DNA of 64,000 bases from Rhodanobacter sp. C05 (lineage in GTDB: Bacteria; Pseudomonadota; Gammaproteobacteria; Xanthomonadales; Rhodanobacteraceae): NCBI RefSeq assembly GCF_002001165.1, contig NZ_MUNQ01000016.1, positions 182,881 to 246,880 of the forward strand. Reading direction: 5' to 3'. Below, piece by piece: positions 33,205 through 42,011 of the stretch. The notes below the pieces were generated by a model. The model was not told where the DNA came from. It did not search any database and saw nothing but the letters and a program-made list of their open reading frames with translations. The position numbers and the translations under genes were made by a program. How positions within the stretch are numbered: position 1 is the stretch's first letter; every line of letters begins with the position of its first letter.

Positions 33205-35226
33205 TCAACGGACTTCCGGTGCCGTGCCATTGATGGCATCACGCAATCGCCGCACCAGGGTCGGCCAGTCGACTTGGGTCTGATGACCGATCACCTGCAG
33301 ATGCGGCAAGCCACTACCTTCGACGATAGTGTAACCGCCGCCGCCAGCCCCCAACCCACTCATCTGGCAGACCGTGCCCTGCAGGCTGCAGTTGAGGCCG
33401 ATCCGGTTGTAGCCGAACGTCTTGAACAGTTTCAGCATGGCTGCCTGCAGCCCGCTCGCCACGCCGCCGCCACCGACAGCGGTAAGGTTGTTCACCGCGC
33501 GCTGGCTGATCCGGCCGCCGCTGTCGGCCAGCAGGCTCGCCTTGAACGCGACCGGACTCCAGTTGACCAGCCGCAGGTCGTCGATCGAACCGTCCATGCG
33601 ACCGGTGATATTGCCGAAATCGAACACGCTGGTGATGGCGCCCAGATCGAGCTGTTTCAGGGCAAGGTCGCCACTCAGCACCGGGCTGGCTCCGAACGGT
33701 TGCTGCAGCGAGAGCCGGGTGATGTCGACGAAGCCGCCGAACACATTGGCCGACAGGCCGCCCTGCAGCTCGAAGCGGTCATCGACCCAGCGCAGCGAGG
33801 GAATCGCGCCGCCAAGTGTGCCGGGGAAGGCCGGCCATCCCATCGCATGACTGAATGCCGCCATGTCGACACCCGTGAGTACCAGCGAAGTCTCCAACCG
33901 CTGCCCTTTCGCTGCCGCCGGTCGCCAGTCCAGCTCACCGACATGCAGCAAGCCTTTCAGCACCGGGATCTCGAACGGCTGGCGCAGGCCGAGCGTGCCC
34001 GCGCGGCTCTGCCATTGCGACTGCGCAGCGCCATTGGCTATCCGGTAAAACTCCAGACTGCGCCAGCCAAGTGCGGTTGCCGGCCTTTCACCCTGGGCCG
34101 CCCAGTCCAGGCCGCCATGCAGGCCTTCGATCGCCAGCCGGCCATTCGCATCCGCCAGATTCAGGTCACCTGTGTCGAACGCAAAGCTGCGCAGGCCATC
34201 GGCGCCCAGTTCCAGACTCCCGTTCAACTGGCCGACGATGTCCATACCGCGTAGCCCAAGGGTGTTGAGCCACGCTTGGCCGTAGCGCTGGTAAGCCGTC
34301 GGGAAACTGGCGTGGACATGATCCAGCTTCAGCGTCTTCAACTCGCCCCTGGCATCCCATGCGAGCGCACCATCGAGCTGCAACGCGTCCGCATCACTTA
34401 CCCGCAGGCGATGGACGTCAAACGCACCGCCCTGCACGCTGGCATGCAGGCCCAACTGCACCGCATGATCCGGCAACTTCGCGTAGAGCGGACCCAGCAG
34501 CAACTCGCCGCCGCGCAGGCTGGCGTCCAGATCGATCGCTGCCGGTCCAGCCGTGGTATCGAGGCTGAAGTGGCCATTGCCATTCACCGCCTGCCCGGCC
34601 AGCGTGCCGGTCGGCGTATCGAAACCGATGCCATTGAGCGTGAACTGCCCGGACGACTGCAGCCCGACATCACGCACGTCCAGCGCCAGTTCCGCGTCGA
34701 GCCTCCCGCCGGTAGGGCGCCCTGTCCAAACCGTGCCGAGCAGGCCCTGCAACCAGCCGGCAGGAAGATTCTTCAGGCTGATCTGGGCATGGCTGAGCTG
34801 ATCCAGCGGCAAGGCCGTATTGGCCTGCGCCTTGCCTTGCAGGATGTTGACCAGGAGCGTATTTGCCGACTCGCTCAACTGGATGTTGACGTGGGCATCG
34901 CTGAGCGCGCCGCCTGGCGCCCCGACCAGATGCACGTTGCCGTCGAACAGCCAGCGCAGGCGTTCGTCGCGCTGCAGGCTGCCGTCGAGTGTCAGGCCCA
35001 GCCGTTGCCAACCCATGGCTGACACATCCGCCTGTGTTGCACTCAGCTGCAGATGCAGCCCACCGGTGGTGTCCTCGGCGATCCTCACCGTCACCTGCTG
35101 CAGATGGGCACCGGGCACGCTTACTGATCTGGCCGTCAGCAGCACATCCGCACGCGCAGGCACGACCCAGCCGATGCCCAGCAGCAGGCAACAACACAGC
35201 AAAAGATGGCTTGATGTGGGACGCAT
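33205..35226 (-). CDS. YdbH/AsmA-like envelope protein
   Basis: The 673-residue protein starts at 35226 with a signal peptide or anchor (SSHLLLCCCLLLGIGWVVPARA). The rest is almost all beta-strand with alternating hydrophobicity, repeats such as LDGALAWDARGELKTLKLDHV and LSGDLALKQLDLGAITSVFDFG, and the end NRIGLNCSLQGTVCQMSGL...GGYTIVEGSGLPHLQVIGH. This fits the AsmA-like YdbH family (dicarboxylate transport / intermembrane phospholipid transfer). Position directly before the DUF1318 lipoprotein supports this. It would form a periplasm-spanning beta groove. The usual E. coli protein is longer. Confidence 0.75.
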   Translation of the reverse strand: MRPTSSHLLLCCCLLLGIGWVVPARADVLLTARSVSVPGAHLQQVTVRIAEDTTGGLHLQLSATQADVSAMGWQRLGLTLDGSLQRDERLRWLFDGNVHLVGAPGGALSDAHVNIQLSESANTLLVNILQGKAQANTALPLDQLSHAQISLKNLPAGWLQGLLGTVWTGRPTGGRLDAELALDVRDVGLQSSGQFTLNGIGFDTPTGTLAGQAVNGNGHFSLDTTAGPAAIDLDASLRGGELLLGPLYAKLPDHAVQLGLHASVQGGAFDVHRLRVSDADALQLDGALAWDARGELKTLKLDHVHASFPTAYQRYGQAWLNTLGLRGMDIVGQLNGSLELGADGLRSFAFDTGDLNLADANGRLAIEGLHGGLDWAAQGERPATALGWRSLEFYRIANGAAQSQWQSRAGTLGLRQPFEIPVLKGLLHVGELDWRPAAAKGQRLETSLVLTGVDMAAFSHAMGWPAFPGTLGGAIPSLRWVDDRFELQGGLSANVFGGFVDITRLSLQQPFGASPVLSGDLALKQLDLGAITSVFDFGNITGRMDGSIDDLRLVNWSPVAFKASLLADSGGRISQRAVNNLTAVGGGGVASGLQAAMLKLFKTFGYNRIGLNCSLQGTVCQMSGLGAGGGGYTIVEGSGLPHLQVIGHQTQVDWPTLVRRLRDAINGTAPEVR

Positions 35227-35271
35227 GTCGCGCCATTCTGCCAAATAAAGCTGAACGACAAGGATTTCGTC

Positions 35272-36009
35272 ATGCCGACCCACCCTGATACTCCATTCAT
35301 CGCGCCTGTCTCCGCCATGCCGCCACGGGTACTGGTGGCCGACGATGACGCCGCCAGCTGCCGTTTCCTGTGCGATGGCCTGCGCTCGCTGGGCGCCCAG
35401 GCACTGGCCTGCGGCGATGGCATGATGGCTCTGCAACATGCCTGCGCCGAGGTATTCGACCTGCTGCTGCTGGACTGCCGCATGCCGGGAGCCGGTGCGT
35501 TGCAGGTTCTTACCTCGCTGCGTGGCAATCCACAGGCCGGCTCGGCTGAATGCATCGCCGTCGCCACCACCGCCGAGCTGGCACCGCGTGACCGCCAGTC
35601 GCTGCTCGCCGCCGGCTTCACCGAGATCTTGCTCAAGCCCTGCAGCATGGCTGATCTGCAGCGTGTGCTGATGCTGGTTCAGCCGGAACGGTCCGACGCC
35701 TGCGTGCTTGATGACCAGGCCGCGCTCAGCAGCTCAGGCGACACCGCCACCATGCTGGCGCTGCGACGGCTGCTGCGAGAAGAGCTGATCCTGCTTGAAC
35801 AGGAACTGGAGCCGCTGAGTCGCGATCGGTTCGGCTTTGGCGAGCGCCTGCATCGATTGCGCTCATCGTGTGGATTCTGTGGCGCTGCCGCGCTGTCGAC
35901 CCAGACGATATGGCTGCAGCAACGCTTGTCGGAACGCGAGGCGACGCCTGCCGCACTGACCCGCTTCCGCAAGACGCTGCTGACGACGTTGCAGGCGCTG
36001 GACCGCTAG
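35272..36009 (+). CDS. Response regulator with C-terminal Hpt-like domain
   Basis: The 245-residue protein has an N-terminal receiver domain (VLVADDDAASCRFLCDGL, phosphoacceptor Asp68 in LLLLDCRMPG, EILLKPCSM) and a helical C-terminal part in which LHRLRSSCGFCGAAAL resembles the phosphotransfer histidine helix. There is no DNA-binding domain, so it probably takes part in a phosphorelay or controls a partner by contact. No histidine kinase is nearby. It is divergent from the YdbH-like gene with a 45-bp gap. Confidence 0.8.
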   Translation: MPTHPDTPFIAPVSAMPPRVLVADDDAASCRFLCDGLRSLGAQALACGDGMMALQHACAEVFDLLLLDCRMPGAGALQVLTSLRGNPQAGSAECIAVATTAELAPRDRQSLLAAGFTEILLKPCSMADLQRVLMLVQPERSDACVLDDQAALSSSGDTATMLALRRLLREELILLEQELEPLSRDRFGFGERLHRLRSSCGFCGAAALSTQTIWLQQRLSEREATPAALTRFRKTLLTTLQALDR

Positions 36010-36032
36010 CCGTGCTGTCGGCTGCCGTGCAT

Positions 36033-36743
36033 TCAGCGGCGTGATACGGCCAACGCCAGCACTCGCCAGGCACGCAGCTCAGCACCGCCAAGATGGAAGC
36101 GGATCACTTCGCGCATCAGGTCGCGCAGGCTCTTCAGGCCGGCGCGGTCAGGCGGTTGATCCTGCGCCAGGGCCAGCAGGTCGCTGCCGCGCAACGCCTG
36201 CGCATGACCCGGCGCACAGCGCACGACACCCTGCTCGACCAGATAGCGATAGTGCGCGCCTGGCTCCAGCGGCTCGCCGCTGTCCGATTCGTATTGCAGC
36301 TGCAGGCCGTAGCCAATCGCCTCCAGCAGGTCGCGCTCGAAGCGGCGCAGGCTCCACGCCAGTGACTCGTCTCCGGCCAGTCGCACCAGTGTCTGTCCAT
36401 ACACATCGAACAGCAATGGCAGCGGATCCTGCCGCTCGGTCAGGCGCACCACCAGTTCGTTGAGGTAGAGTCCGGCCAGACCAGCGTCGCCAGCCAGTCG
36501 CAAGGGTGTGCCGACAGTCTCCACTGCAGTGAGCGTCGCCAGCTCGCCGCGCAGCAGAAGATCCAGCGCCAGCGGCTGGAAAGGCTCAAGCTGGGCACGA
36601 CGCAGGCGACTGCGTTCGCCCCGCACCCCGCGCGCCACCACACCGAGCCGGCCATGTTCCCGGGTCAGACATTCCAGCAGCAACGACGTCTCGCGATACG
36701 GCCGCGCGTGCAGGACATAGGCGGATTGCTGTTCGATGCGCAC
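36033..36743 (-). CDS. recO: DNA repair protein RecO
   Basis: The 236-residue protein has an OB-fold N terminus (QSAYVLHARPYRETSLLLECLTREHGRLGVVARGVRG), then PLRLAGDAGLAGLYLNELVVRL and the helical C-terminal part (GHAQALRGSDLLALA, LRDLMREVIRFHLGG). RecO anneals ssDNA and loads RecA with RecR. As in other gammaproteobacteria, the zinc cysteines of some RecO proteins are absent. It lies downstream of era, the usual gene order. The usual next gene pdxJ is not here. Confidence 0.93.
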   Translation of the reverse strand: MRIEQQSAYVLHARPYRETSLLLECLTREHGRLGVVARGVRGERSRLRRAQLEPFQPLALDLLLRGELATLTAVETVGTPLRLAGDAGLAGLYLNELVVRLTERQDPLPLLFDVYGQTLVRLAGDESLAWSLRRFERDLLEAIGYGLQLQYESDSGEPLEPGAHYRYLVEQGVVRCAPGHAQALRGSDLLALAQDQPPDRAGLKSLRDLMREVIRFHLGGAELRAWRVLALAVSRR

Positions 36744-36771
36744 CCTTTATCCTGCGTCCTGTTTCCCGCTG

Positions 36772-37713
36772 TCAGTCCGTATAGCCGAACTTCTTCAGCA
36801 TGTTCTCGTCGTCGACCCAGCCTTCGCGCACCTTCACCCACAGCTTCAGGAACACTTTGCGCTCGAACATGCGCTCCATATGGCGCCGTGCGCTGGTGCC
36901 GATGGCCTTGAGCTGGGCACCGCCATTGCCGATCACGATGGCTTTCTGGCCGTCGCGCTCGACCCAGATGATCGCGTGGATTTCGGCGATGCCGTCGGGG
37001 CGGTCGCTGAACTGCTCGATCTCCACCGTGGTGGCGTACGGCAGTTCCTGATCGAGCCGCAGCATCAGTTGCTCGCGCACCATCTCGGCAGCCAGGAAAC
37101 GCTCGCTGCGATCGGTGATCTCGTCTTCGCCGTACACCGGCGCCTGCACCGGCAGACGCTTCAGGATCGCCTGCTCCAGCTCCTTCAGGCCTTGCGCCTT
37201 GAGCGCGCTGACGTAATGGATTTCGTCGTAGCTGTGCTTCGCCACCAGCTCGGCAACGAACGGCAGCATCACCGTCTTGTCCTTGTTCAGATCGACCTTG
37301 TTGATCACCAGGAAGCGCGGCGACGACTGCTCGACCAGGGCGGCATACAGCGCCTCGTCCTCGTCGGTGAAGCGGCCGGCTTCGATCACCTGCACCGCCA
37401 GATCCACATCGCTGATCGCCGAACGCGCGGCACGGTTCAGGCTGCGGTTCATCGCCCGCTTGGCGCCGCGATGCAGGCCCGGCGTATCGACGTACATGAT
37501 CTGTCCGGCCTCGCTGTTGGCGATGCCGAGAATGCGATGGCGGGTAGTCTGCGGTCGCGGGCTGACAATCGACAGCCGAAAGCCGATCAGCGCATTGAGC
37601 AGGGTCGACTTGCCCACGTTGGGCCGCCCGGCCAGCGCGACCAGACCGCAGCGAAAATCCTCATGCGGCAGGCCATCGTCGGTATCGGCAGCGGGTTCCA
37701 GTTCGTGGTTCAT
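36772..37713 (-). CDS. era: GTPase Era
   Basis: The 313-residue protein starts at 37713 and carries all GTPase motifs: GRPNVGKST, RHRILGI, DTPGLHRGAK, NKVDLNKD and SALKAQG. A C-terminal KH domain follows (RDGQKAIVIGNGGAQLKAIGTSARRHMER). Era binds the 3' end of 16S rRNA during 30S maturation. It follows rnc and precedes recO by 28 bp. Confidence 0.97.
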   Translation of the reverse strand: MNHELEPAADTDDGLPHEDFRCGLVALAGRPNVGKSTLLNALIGFRLSIVSPRPQTTRHRILGIANSEAGQIMYVDTPGLHRGAKRAMNRSLNRAARSAISDVDLAVQVIEAGRFTDEDEALYAALVEQSSPRFLVINKVDLNKDKTVMLPFVAELVAKHSYDEIHYVSALKAQGLKELEQAILKRLPVQAPVYGEDEITDRSERFLAAEMVREQLMLRLDQELPYATTVEIEQFSDRPDGIAEIHAIIWVERDGQKAIVIGNGGAQLKAIGTSARRHMERMFERKVFLKLWVKVREGWVDDENMLKKFGYTD

Positions 37714-37833
37714 GGCGCAATGTACTCGGCAAGTCGGATGGCAAGTGTAGTGCTTCGCGGAAACGGCGGCGGCCGGCACGCATGACGGCGACCGGCGGGC
37801 ACGCCTGCCGCCATGGTGCGCGTGAGGCAAGAA

Positions 37834-38493
37834 TCAGGCTTTGCGGTGCCGCTCCAGCAGCTGGTTGAACACGATCTCGGCTGCATCCTGCTCGGCGGCA
37901 CGACGACTGACGCCACGGGCTTCGGCACTGAGCGGCAGCGGCTCGCCGATCGTGCAGCTGACATCGAACGTCTTGGCATGATCCTCGCCGTGACTGGCGA
38001 TCAGATGATACTGCGGCAATGGCCAGCCACTGGCCTGCAGCCATTCCTGCAGGCGGGTCTTGGCATCCTTGGAGGATTTTCGCAGGGCCGCGATCCGCTC
38101 GCCAAACAGCTCGCGCACAACCTGACGGCAGGCATCGAAGCCAGCATCCACATACACCGCCGCCACCAATGCCTCGAAGGCATCGGCCAGAATCGAGTCG
38201 CGCCGGAAACCACCGCTCTTCAATTCGCCGGGGCCGAGCTTCAATCCGTCGCCCAGCTCGAGCTCACGCGCCAGCACCGCCAATGCCTGGCCGTTGACCA
38301 GCTGGGCACGCAGTCGCGACAGCTCTCCTTCGCTGGCCTTGGGATGAATCTCGTAAAGCATCTCGGCGATGACCGCACCCAGCAGTGCATCGCCGAGAAA
38401 TTCAAGCCGCTCGTTGTTCGGTTTGCCGATGCTGCGGTGGGTCAGTGCCAGCTGCGCCAGCGCCGGGTCACGAAAACGGTGAGGCAGATTCAA
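37834..38493 (-). CDS. rnc: Ribonuclease III
   Basis: The 219-residue protein has the RNase III signature ERLEFLGDALLGAVIAEMLY, catalytic DAFEALVAAVYVDAGFDA and a C-terminal double-stranded RNA-binding domain (TRLQEWLQASGWPLPQYHLI...SRRAAEQDAAEIVFNQLL). It processes rRNA precursors and other duplex RNAs. The DUF4845 gene ends 3 bp upstream of its start, so the two are co-transcribed. Confidence 0.96.
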   Translation of the reverse strand: MNLPHRFRDPALAQLALTHRSIGKPNNERLEFLGDALLGAVIAEMLYEIHPKASEGELSRLRAQLVNGQALAVLARELELGDGLKLGPGELKSGGFRRDSILADAFEALVAAVYVDAGFDACRQVVRELFGERIAALRKSSKDAKTRLQEWLQASGWPLPQYHLIASHGEDHAKTFDVSCTIGEPLPLSAEARGVSRRAAEQDAAEIVFNQLLERHRKA

Positions 38494-38496
38494 GGA

Positions 38497-38880
38497 TCAC
38501 TCGCCTACATTGCCCTGCAGTTGCACGCTCTTTTCGAAGTGCAGCAGGAAATCGATGTTGTACATGAACGGGATCTGCTTGTCGTACGCCACATGCAGCT
38601 GATTGCCGCCGCCGCTGTCGCGCACGATGGTGATATTCGCCGGCTTGATGGTGGCGTCATCGACGTACTGGAAACCCATCTTGAACATCAGCGCACGCCG
38701 GATATCGTCCAGCGACTTGCCATTGGTGCCCTCGGTGGAGACCTGGTTCATGGCCTTGACCACGCCCATGTACTCCGAATACGACGGGAACAGCTTCATC
38801 GCCATGAAGGCAAAAAAGGCCACGATGGCCATGATGAACAGAAACCCGATCAGGGTGACGCCCGACTGCTTCGATTTCAT
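38497..38880 (-). CDS. DUF4845 membrane-anchored protein
   Basis: The 127-residue protein starts at 38880 and begins like a type IV pilin (KQSGVTLIGFLFIMAIVAFFAFMAMKLFPSYSEYMGV). One N-terminal membrane helix is followed by a small periplasmic domain. This family regularly lies between lepB and rnc in beta- and gammaproteobacteria. Its role is not known. It lacks an obvious prepilin peptidase G-F-T-L site, so resemblance to pilins may be only superficial. Confidence 0.85.
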   Translation of the reverse strand: MKSKQSGVTLIGFLFIMAIVAFFAFMAMKLFPSYSEYMGVVKAMNQVSTEGTNGKSLDDIRRALMFKMGFQYVDDATIKPANITIVRDSGGGNQLHVAYDKQIPFMYNIDFLLHFEKSVQLQGNVGE

Positions 38881-39048
38881 AGTCCCCTCGCTATGCCGAC
38901 TTTGCGGCGTGGCCATCGTTGCCTTGATCTGGCGATCCCCCTACCGGACCAGTCCGGATGGGGCGATTATGCCAGCGGATTCTCGCACTGTTGCCGGCCA
39001 CGCGTACGGGGCCATCGACCCCGTCACGCTTTGGCTCGCCAGCCTGAC

Positions 39049-39981
39049 TCAATGAATCACGGTACCGATCCGCGAGAAGTCTACGCCACCGGTACCCCAA
39101 CCCTTCCAGCTCATCCAGATCAGGAAGGCCTTGCCGGCCAGATTCTTCTCGGGCATGCAACCCCACCAGCGGCTGTCGAGACTGTTTTCGCGATCGTCTC
39201 CCATCACCAGATAGCAGCCCTGCGGCACGACCGACGGCACCAAGGCATTGGGAATCTCATTGGTCGACATGCGCGTCGGCATGCGTGCAATGAGGTGATC
39301 CACCTTGCCCAGGTGCTCGTTCCACACGGTGGCGTTGAAATGTAGCAGCTCTGCATCCGCATCACGCTGCTCATTGCCCACGAACGGCCCCACTTCGCTG
39401 GCCATCACGGGCTTGCCGTTGATGATGATCTGGCTGTCGTGTACCTCAACGGTATCTCCGGGCAGACCAATCACGCGCTTGATCCAGTTCTGGTTCTTGA
39501 TCGGCAACCGTGGGACCGGGCAAGCATAGTCTGGCCCAAGACTCGGTGGGCCACCCTCGTCACCACCCACGCGCGCCAGCTGACCGTTTTCGTCCAGGCA
39601 TCTGTAACCCGGGAAGCGGAACACCACCACATCGCCACGCTTCGGCTCGCCGAGGCTCAGGAACTTGTTGTTGAACGCCGGCATGCGCAGGCCGTAAGCG
39701 AATTTGTTGACCAGGATGAAATCGCCCACGTCCAGCGTCGGCATCATCGAGCCGGACGGAATCCGGAATGGCTCGGCCACGAACGAGCGCAGCAGCAAGA
39801 CCACCAGCACCACCGGAAACAGCGAGCGCGCCCAGTCCACCGGCATCGGGTCGCTGTATTCCTTGCCGGACGCGTCCAGACGGGCCTTGCGCTTCTTGTA
39901 CAGGAACAGGCGATCCAGGCCCCACACCACGCCGAACAGCACGGTGAGGCCAAGCAGAATCGCCGAAAAATCGAATTCCAT
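39049..39981 (-). CDS. lepB: Signal peptidase I
   Basis: The 310-residue protein has two N-terminal membrane segments, the catalytic Ser in RIPSGSMMPTLDVGDFILVNKF, the catalytic Lys in NWIKRVIGLPGD, RGDVVVFRFPG and the family box GDDRENSLDSRWWG (Asp-Asp in place of the common Asp-Asn). It removes signal peptides on the periplasmic face of the inner membrane. It follows lepA by 45 bp. Confidence 0.96.
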   Translation of the reverse strand: MEFDFSAILLGLTVLFGVVWGLDRLFLYKKRKARLDASGKEYSDPMPVDWARSLFPVVLVVLLLRSFVAEPFRIPSGSMMPTLDVGDFILVNKFAYGLRMPAFNNKFLSLGEPKRGDVVVFRFPGYRCLDENGQLARVGGDEGGPPSLGPDYACPVPRLPIKNQNWIKRVIGLPGDTVEVHDSQIIINGKPVMASEVGPFVGNEQRDADAELLHFNATVWNEHLGKVDHLIARMPTRMSTNEIPNALVPSVVPQGCYLVMGDDRENSLDSRWWGCMPEKNLAGKAFLIWMSWKGWGTGGVDFSRIGTVIH

Positions 39982-40026
39982 GCCTTAACTCCAGATTGCC
40001 TGACGGATCATTGCTGATCGCATGTG

Positions 40027-41820
40027 TTATTTGTCCACTTTCAGCACTGCAAGGAAGGCTTCCTGGGGAATCTCCACGCGGCCGACCTGCTTCATGCGCT
40101 TCTTGCCTTCCTTCTGCTTCTCCAGGAGCTTCTTCTTGCGGCTGACGTCGCCGCCGTAGCACTTGGCCAGAACATTCTTGCGCAGGGCTTTCACCGTCGA
40201 ACGCGCGATGATCTGTGCGCCGATGGCTGCCTGGATCGCTACGTCGAACTGCTGGCGCGGAATCAGATCCTTCATCCGCTCGACCAGTTCGCGTCCTTTG
40301 CGGTCGGCGTGGCTGCGATGCAGGATCAGGCTCAGCGCGTCGACGCGCTCGCCGTTGATCAGCACATCGGTACGCACGAACGGACCGGCTTCGAAGCGCT
40401 CGAAGTGATAGTCCATCGAGGCATAGCCGCGCGAGACCGATTTCAGCCGGTCGAAGAAATCCATCACCACTTCGGCCAGCGGCATCTCGTAGCTGATCTG
40501 CACCTGGGTGGCCAGATACTGGATCGAACGCTGTACACCGCGCTTTTCCTCGCACAAGGTGATCACGTTGCCGATGTATTCCGGCGGCGTGAGGATATTG
40601 GCGACGATGATCGGCTCGCGGATTTCCTGCACCAGGCTGGAGTTGGTCGGCAGCTTGGCCGGGTTGTCCAGCATCAGGATCGAACCGTCGGTCTTGAGCA
40701 CCTCGTACACCACGGTCGGTGCGGTGGTGATCAGATTCAGATCGTATTCGCGCTCCAGCCGCTCCTGCACGATTTCCATGTGCAGCATGCCGAGGAAGCC
40801 GCAGCGGAAGCCGAAGCCCATCGCCTCGGAGGATTCCGGCTCGAAGAACAGCGCAGCGTCGTTGAGGCGCAGCTTGTCCAGCGCCTCGCGCATCGCCGGA
40901 TAATCATCCGAGGACACCGGGAACAGCCCGGCGAACACGCGCGGTTGCATGGTCTGGAAGCCAGGCAGCGGCTTGTCGGCCGGCTTGCCGGCGTGGGTCA
41001 AGGTGTCGCCGACCGGCGCGCCGTGCACGTCCTTGATCGAGGCATTGATCCAGCCCACCTCACCGGCGCCGAGCTTGTCCAGCTTCTTGCGCTTGGGCGT
41101 GAACACGCCGACATCCCCCACTTCGTGGGTGCGGCCAGTCGACATCACCAGCAGCTTGTCACCGGACTTGATTTCGCCCTGCATGACGCGCACCAGCGAG
41201 ACCACGCCGAGGTAATTGTCGAACCAGGAATCGATGATCAGCGCCTGCAGCCGGTCGGTATCGCGCGGCTTCGGCGGCGGGATGCGCGCGATGATCGCTT
41301 CCAGCACCTCGATCACGTTCAGACCGGTCTTGGCACTGATCGCCACCGCGTCGGTGGCATCGACGCCGATCACCGCCTCGATTTCGAGTTTCACCTTTTC
41401 CACATCGGCGGTCGGCAGATCGATCTTGTTGATCACCGGCACCACTTCCAGCCCCTGCTCCACCGCGGTGTAGCAGTTCGCCACCGACTGAGCCTCGACG
41501 CCCTGCGCCGCATCCACCACCAGCAGCGCGCCTTCGCAGGCAGCCAGCGAACGGCTGACCTCGTAGGAGAAATCGACGTGGCCGGGGGTGTCGATGAAAT
41601 TCAGCTGATAGGTCTTGCCGTCGCGCGCGGTGTACGGCAGCGATACCGACTGCGCCTTGATCGTGATGCCACGCTCGCGCTCGATCGGATTGTTGTCCAG
41701 CACCTGCGCTTCCATTTCGCGCTCGGCCAGGCCACCACAGATCTGGATGATGCGGTCGGCGAGGGTCGACTTGCCGTGGTCGATATGGGCAATGATGGAG
41801 AAGTTGCGGATCAATTCCAT
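40027..41820 (-). CDS. lepA: Elongation factor 4 (LepA)
   Basis: The 597-residue GTPase starts at 41820 ([19 protein letters not shown]). It has the G motifs [14 protein letters not shown] and [13 protein letters not shown]-like domains and the unique C-terminal domain ([39 protein letters not shown]). It acts on ribosomes in initiation or back-translocation. It is upstream of lepB in the usual order. Confidence 0.97.
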   Translation of the reverse strand: MELIRNFSIIAHIDHGKSTLADRIIQICGGLAEREMEAQVLDNNPIERERGITIKAQSVSLPYTARDGKTYQLNFIDTPGHVDFSYEVSRSLAACEGALLVVDAAQGVEAQSVANCYTAVEQGLEVVPVINKIDLPTADVEKVKLEIEAVIGVDATDAVAISAKTGLNVIEVLEAIIARIPPPKPRDTDRLQALIIDSWFDNYLGVVSLVRVMQGEIKSGDKLLVMSTGRTHEVGDVGVFTPKRKKLDKLGAGEVGWINASIKDVHGAPVGDTLTHAGKPADKPLPGFQTMQPRVFAGLFPVSSDDYPAMREALDKLRLNDAALFFEPESSEAMGFGFRCGFLGMLHMEIVQERLEREYDLNLITTAPTVVYEVLKTDGSILMLDNPAKLPTNSSLVQEIREPIIVANILTPPEYIGNVITLCEEKRGVQRSIQYLATQVQISYEMPLAEVVMDFFDRLKSVSRGYASMDYHFERFEAGPFVRTDVLINGERVDALSLILHRSHADRKGRELVERMKDLIPRQQFDVAIQAAIGAQIIARSTVKALRKNVLAKCYGGDVSRKKKLLEKQKEGKKRMKQVGRVEIPQEAFLAVLKVDK

Positions 41821-42011
41821 GGAGCGCGGATGGCCTGTCGGGCTTGGGTTTTGCCACCACGCACCATGCATGACAGCGCATCACCATCGGGCGACGCTAA
41901 CCCGGCATTATCGCATGGAACCCGCCATTGCCGCCGCATCATGCACAGTACGGGTATCCCGCCGGACACCCGCACTGATACTGATACCTGCCGCTGCAGG
42001 CGACCGCCTGA

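Noticed and set aside
36736..37785. 349-codon plus-strand frame opposite era
   Set aside because: Shadow of the certain era gene; low-complexity composition.
38497..38880. Type IV pilin identity for the DUF4845 protein
   Set aside because: The N terminus resembles a pilin helix, but the prepilin cleavage motif is not convincing and the position between lepB and rnc identifies DUF4845.
37813..39345. 510-codon plus-strand frame opposite rnc, DUF4845 and lepB
   Set aside because: It spans three real genes and their spacers on the other strand, with no recognisable domain.
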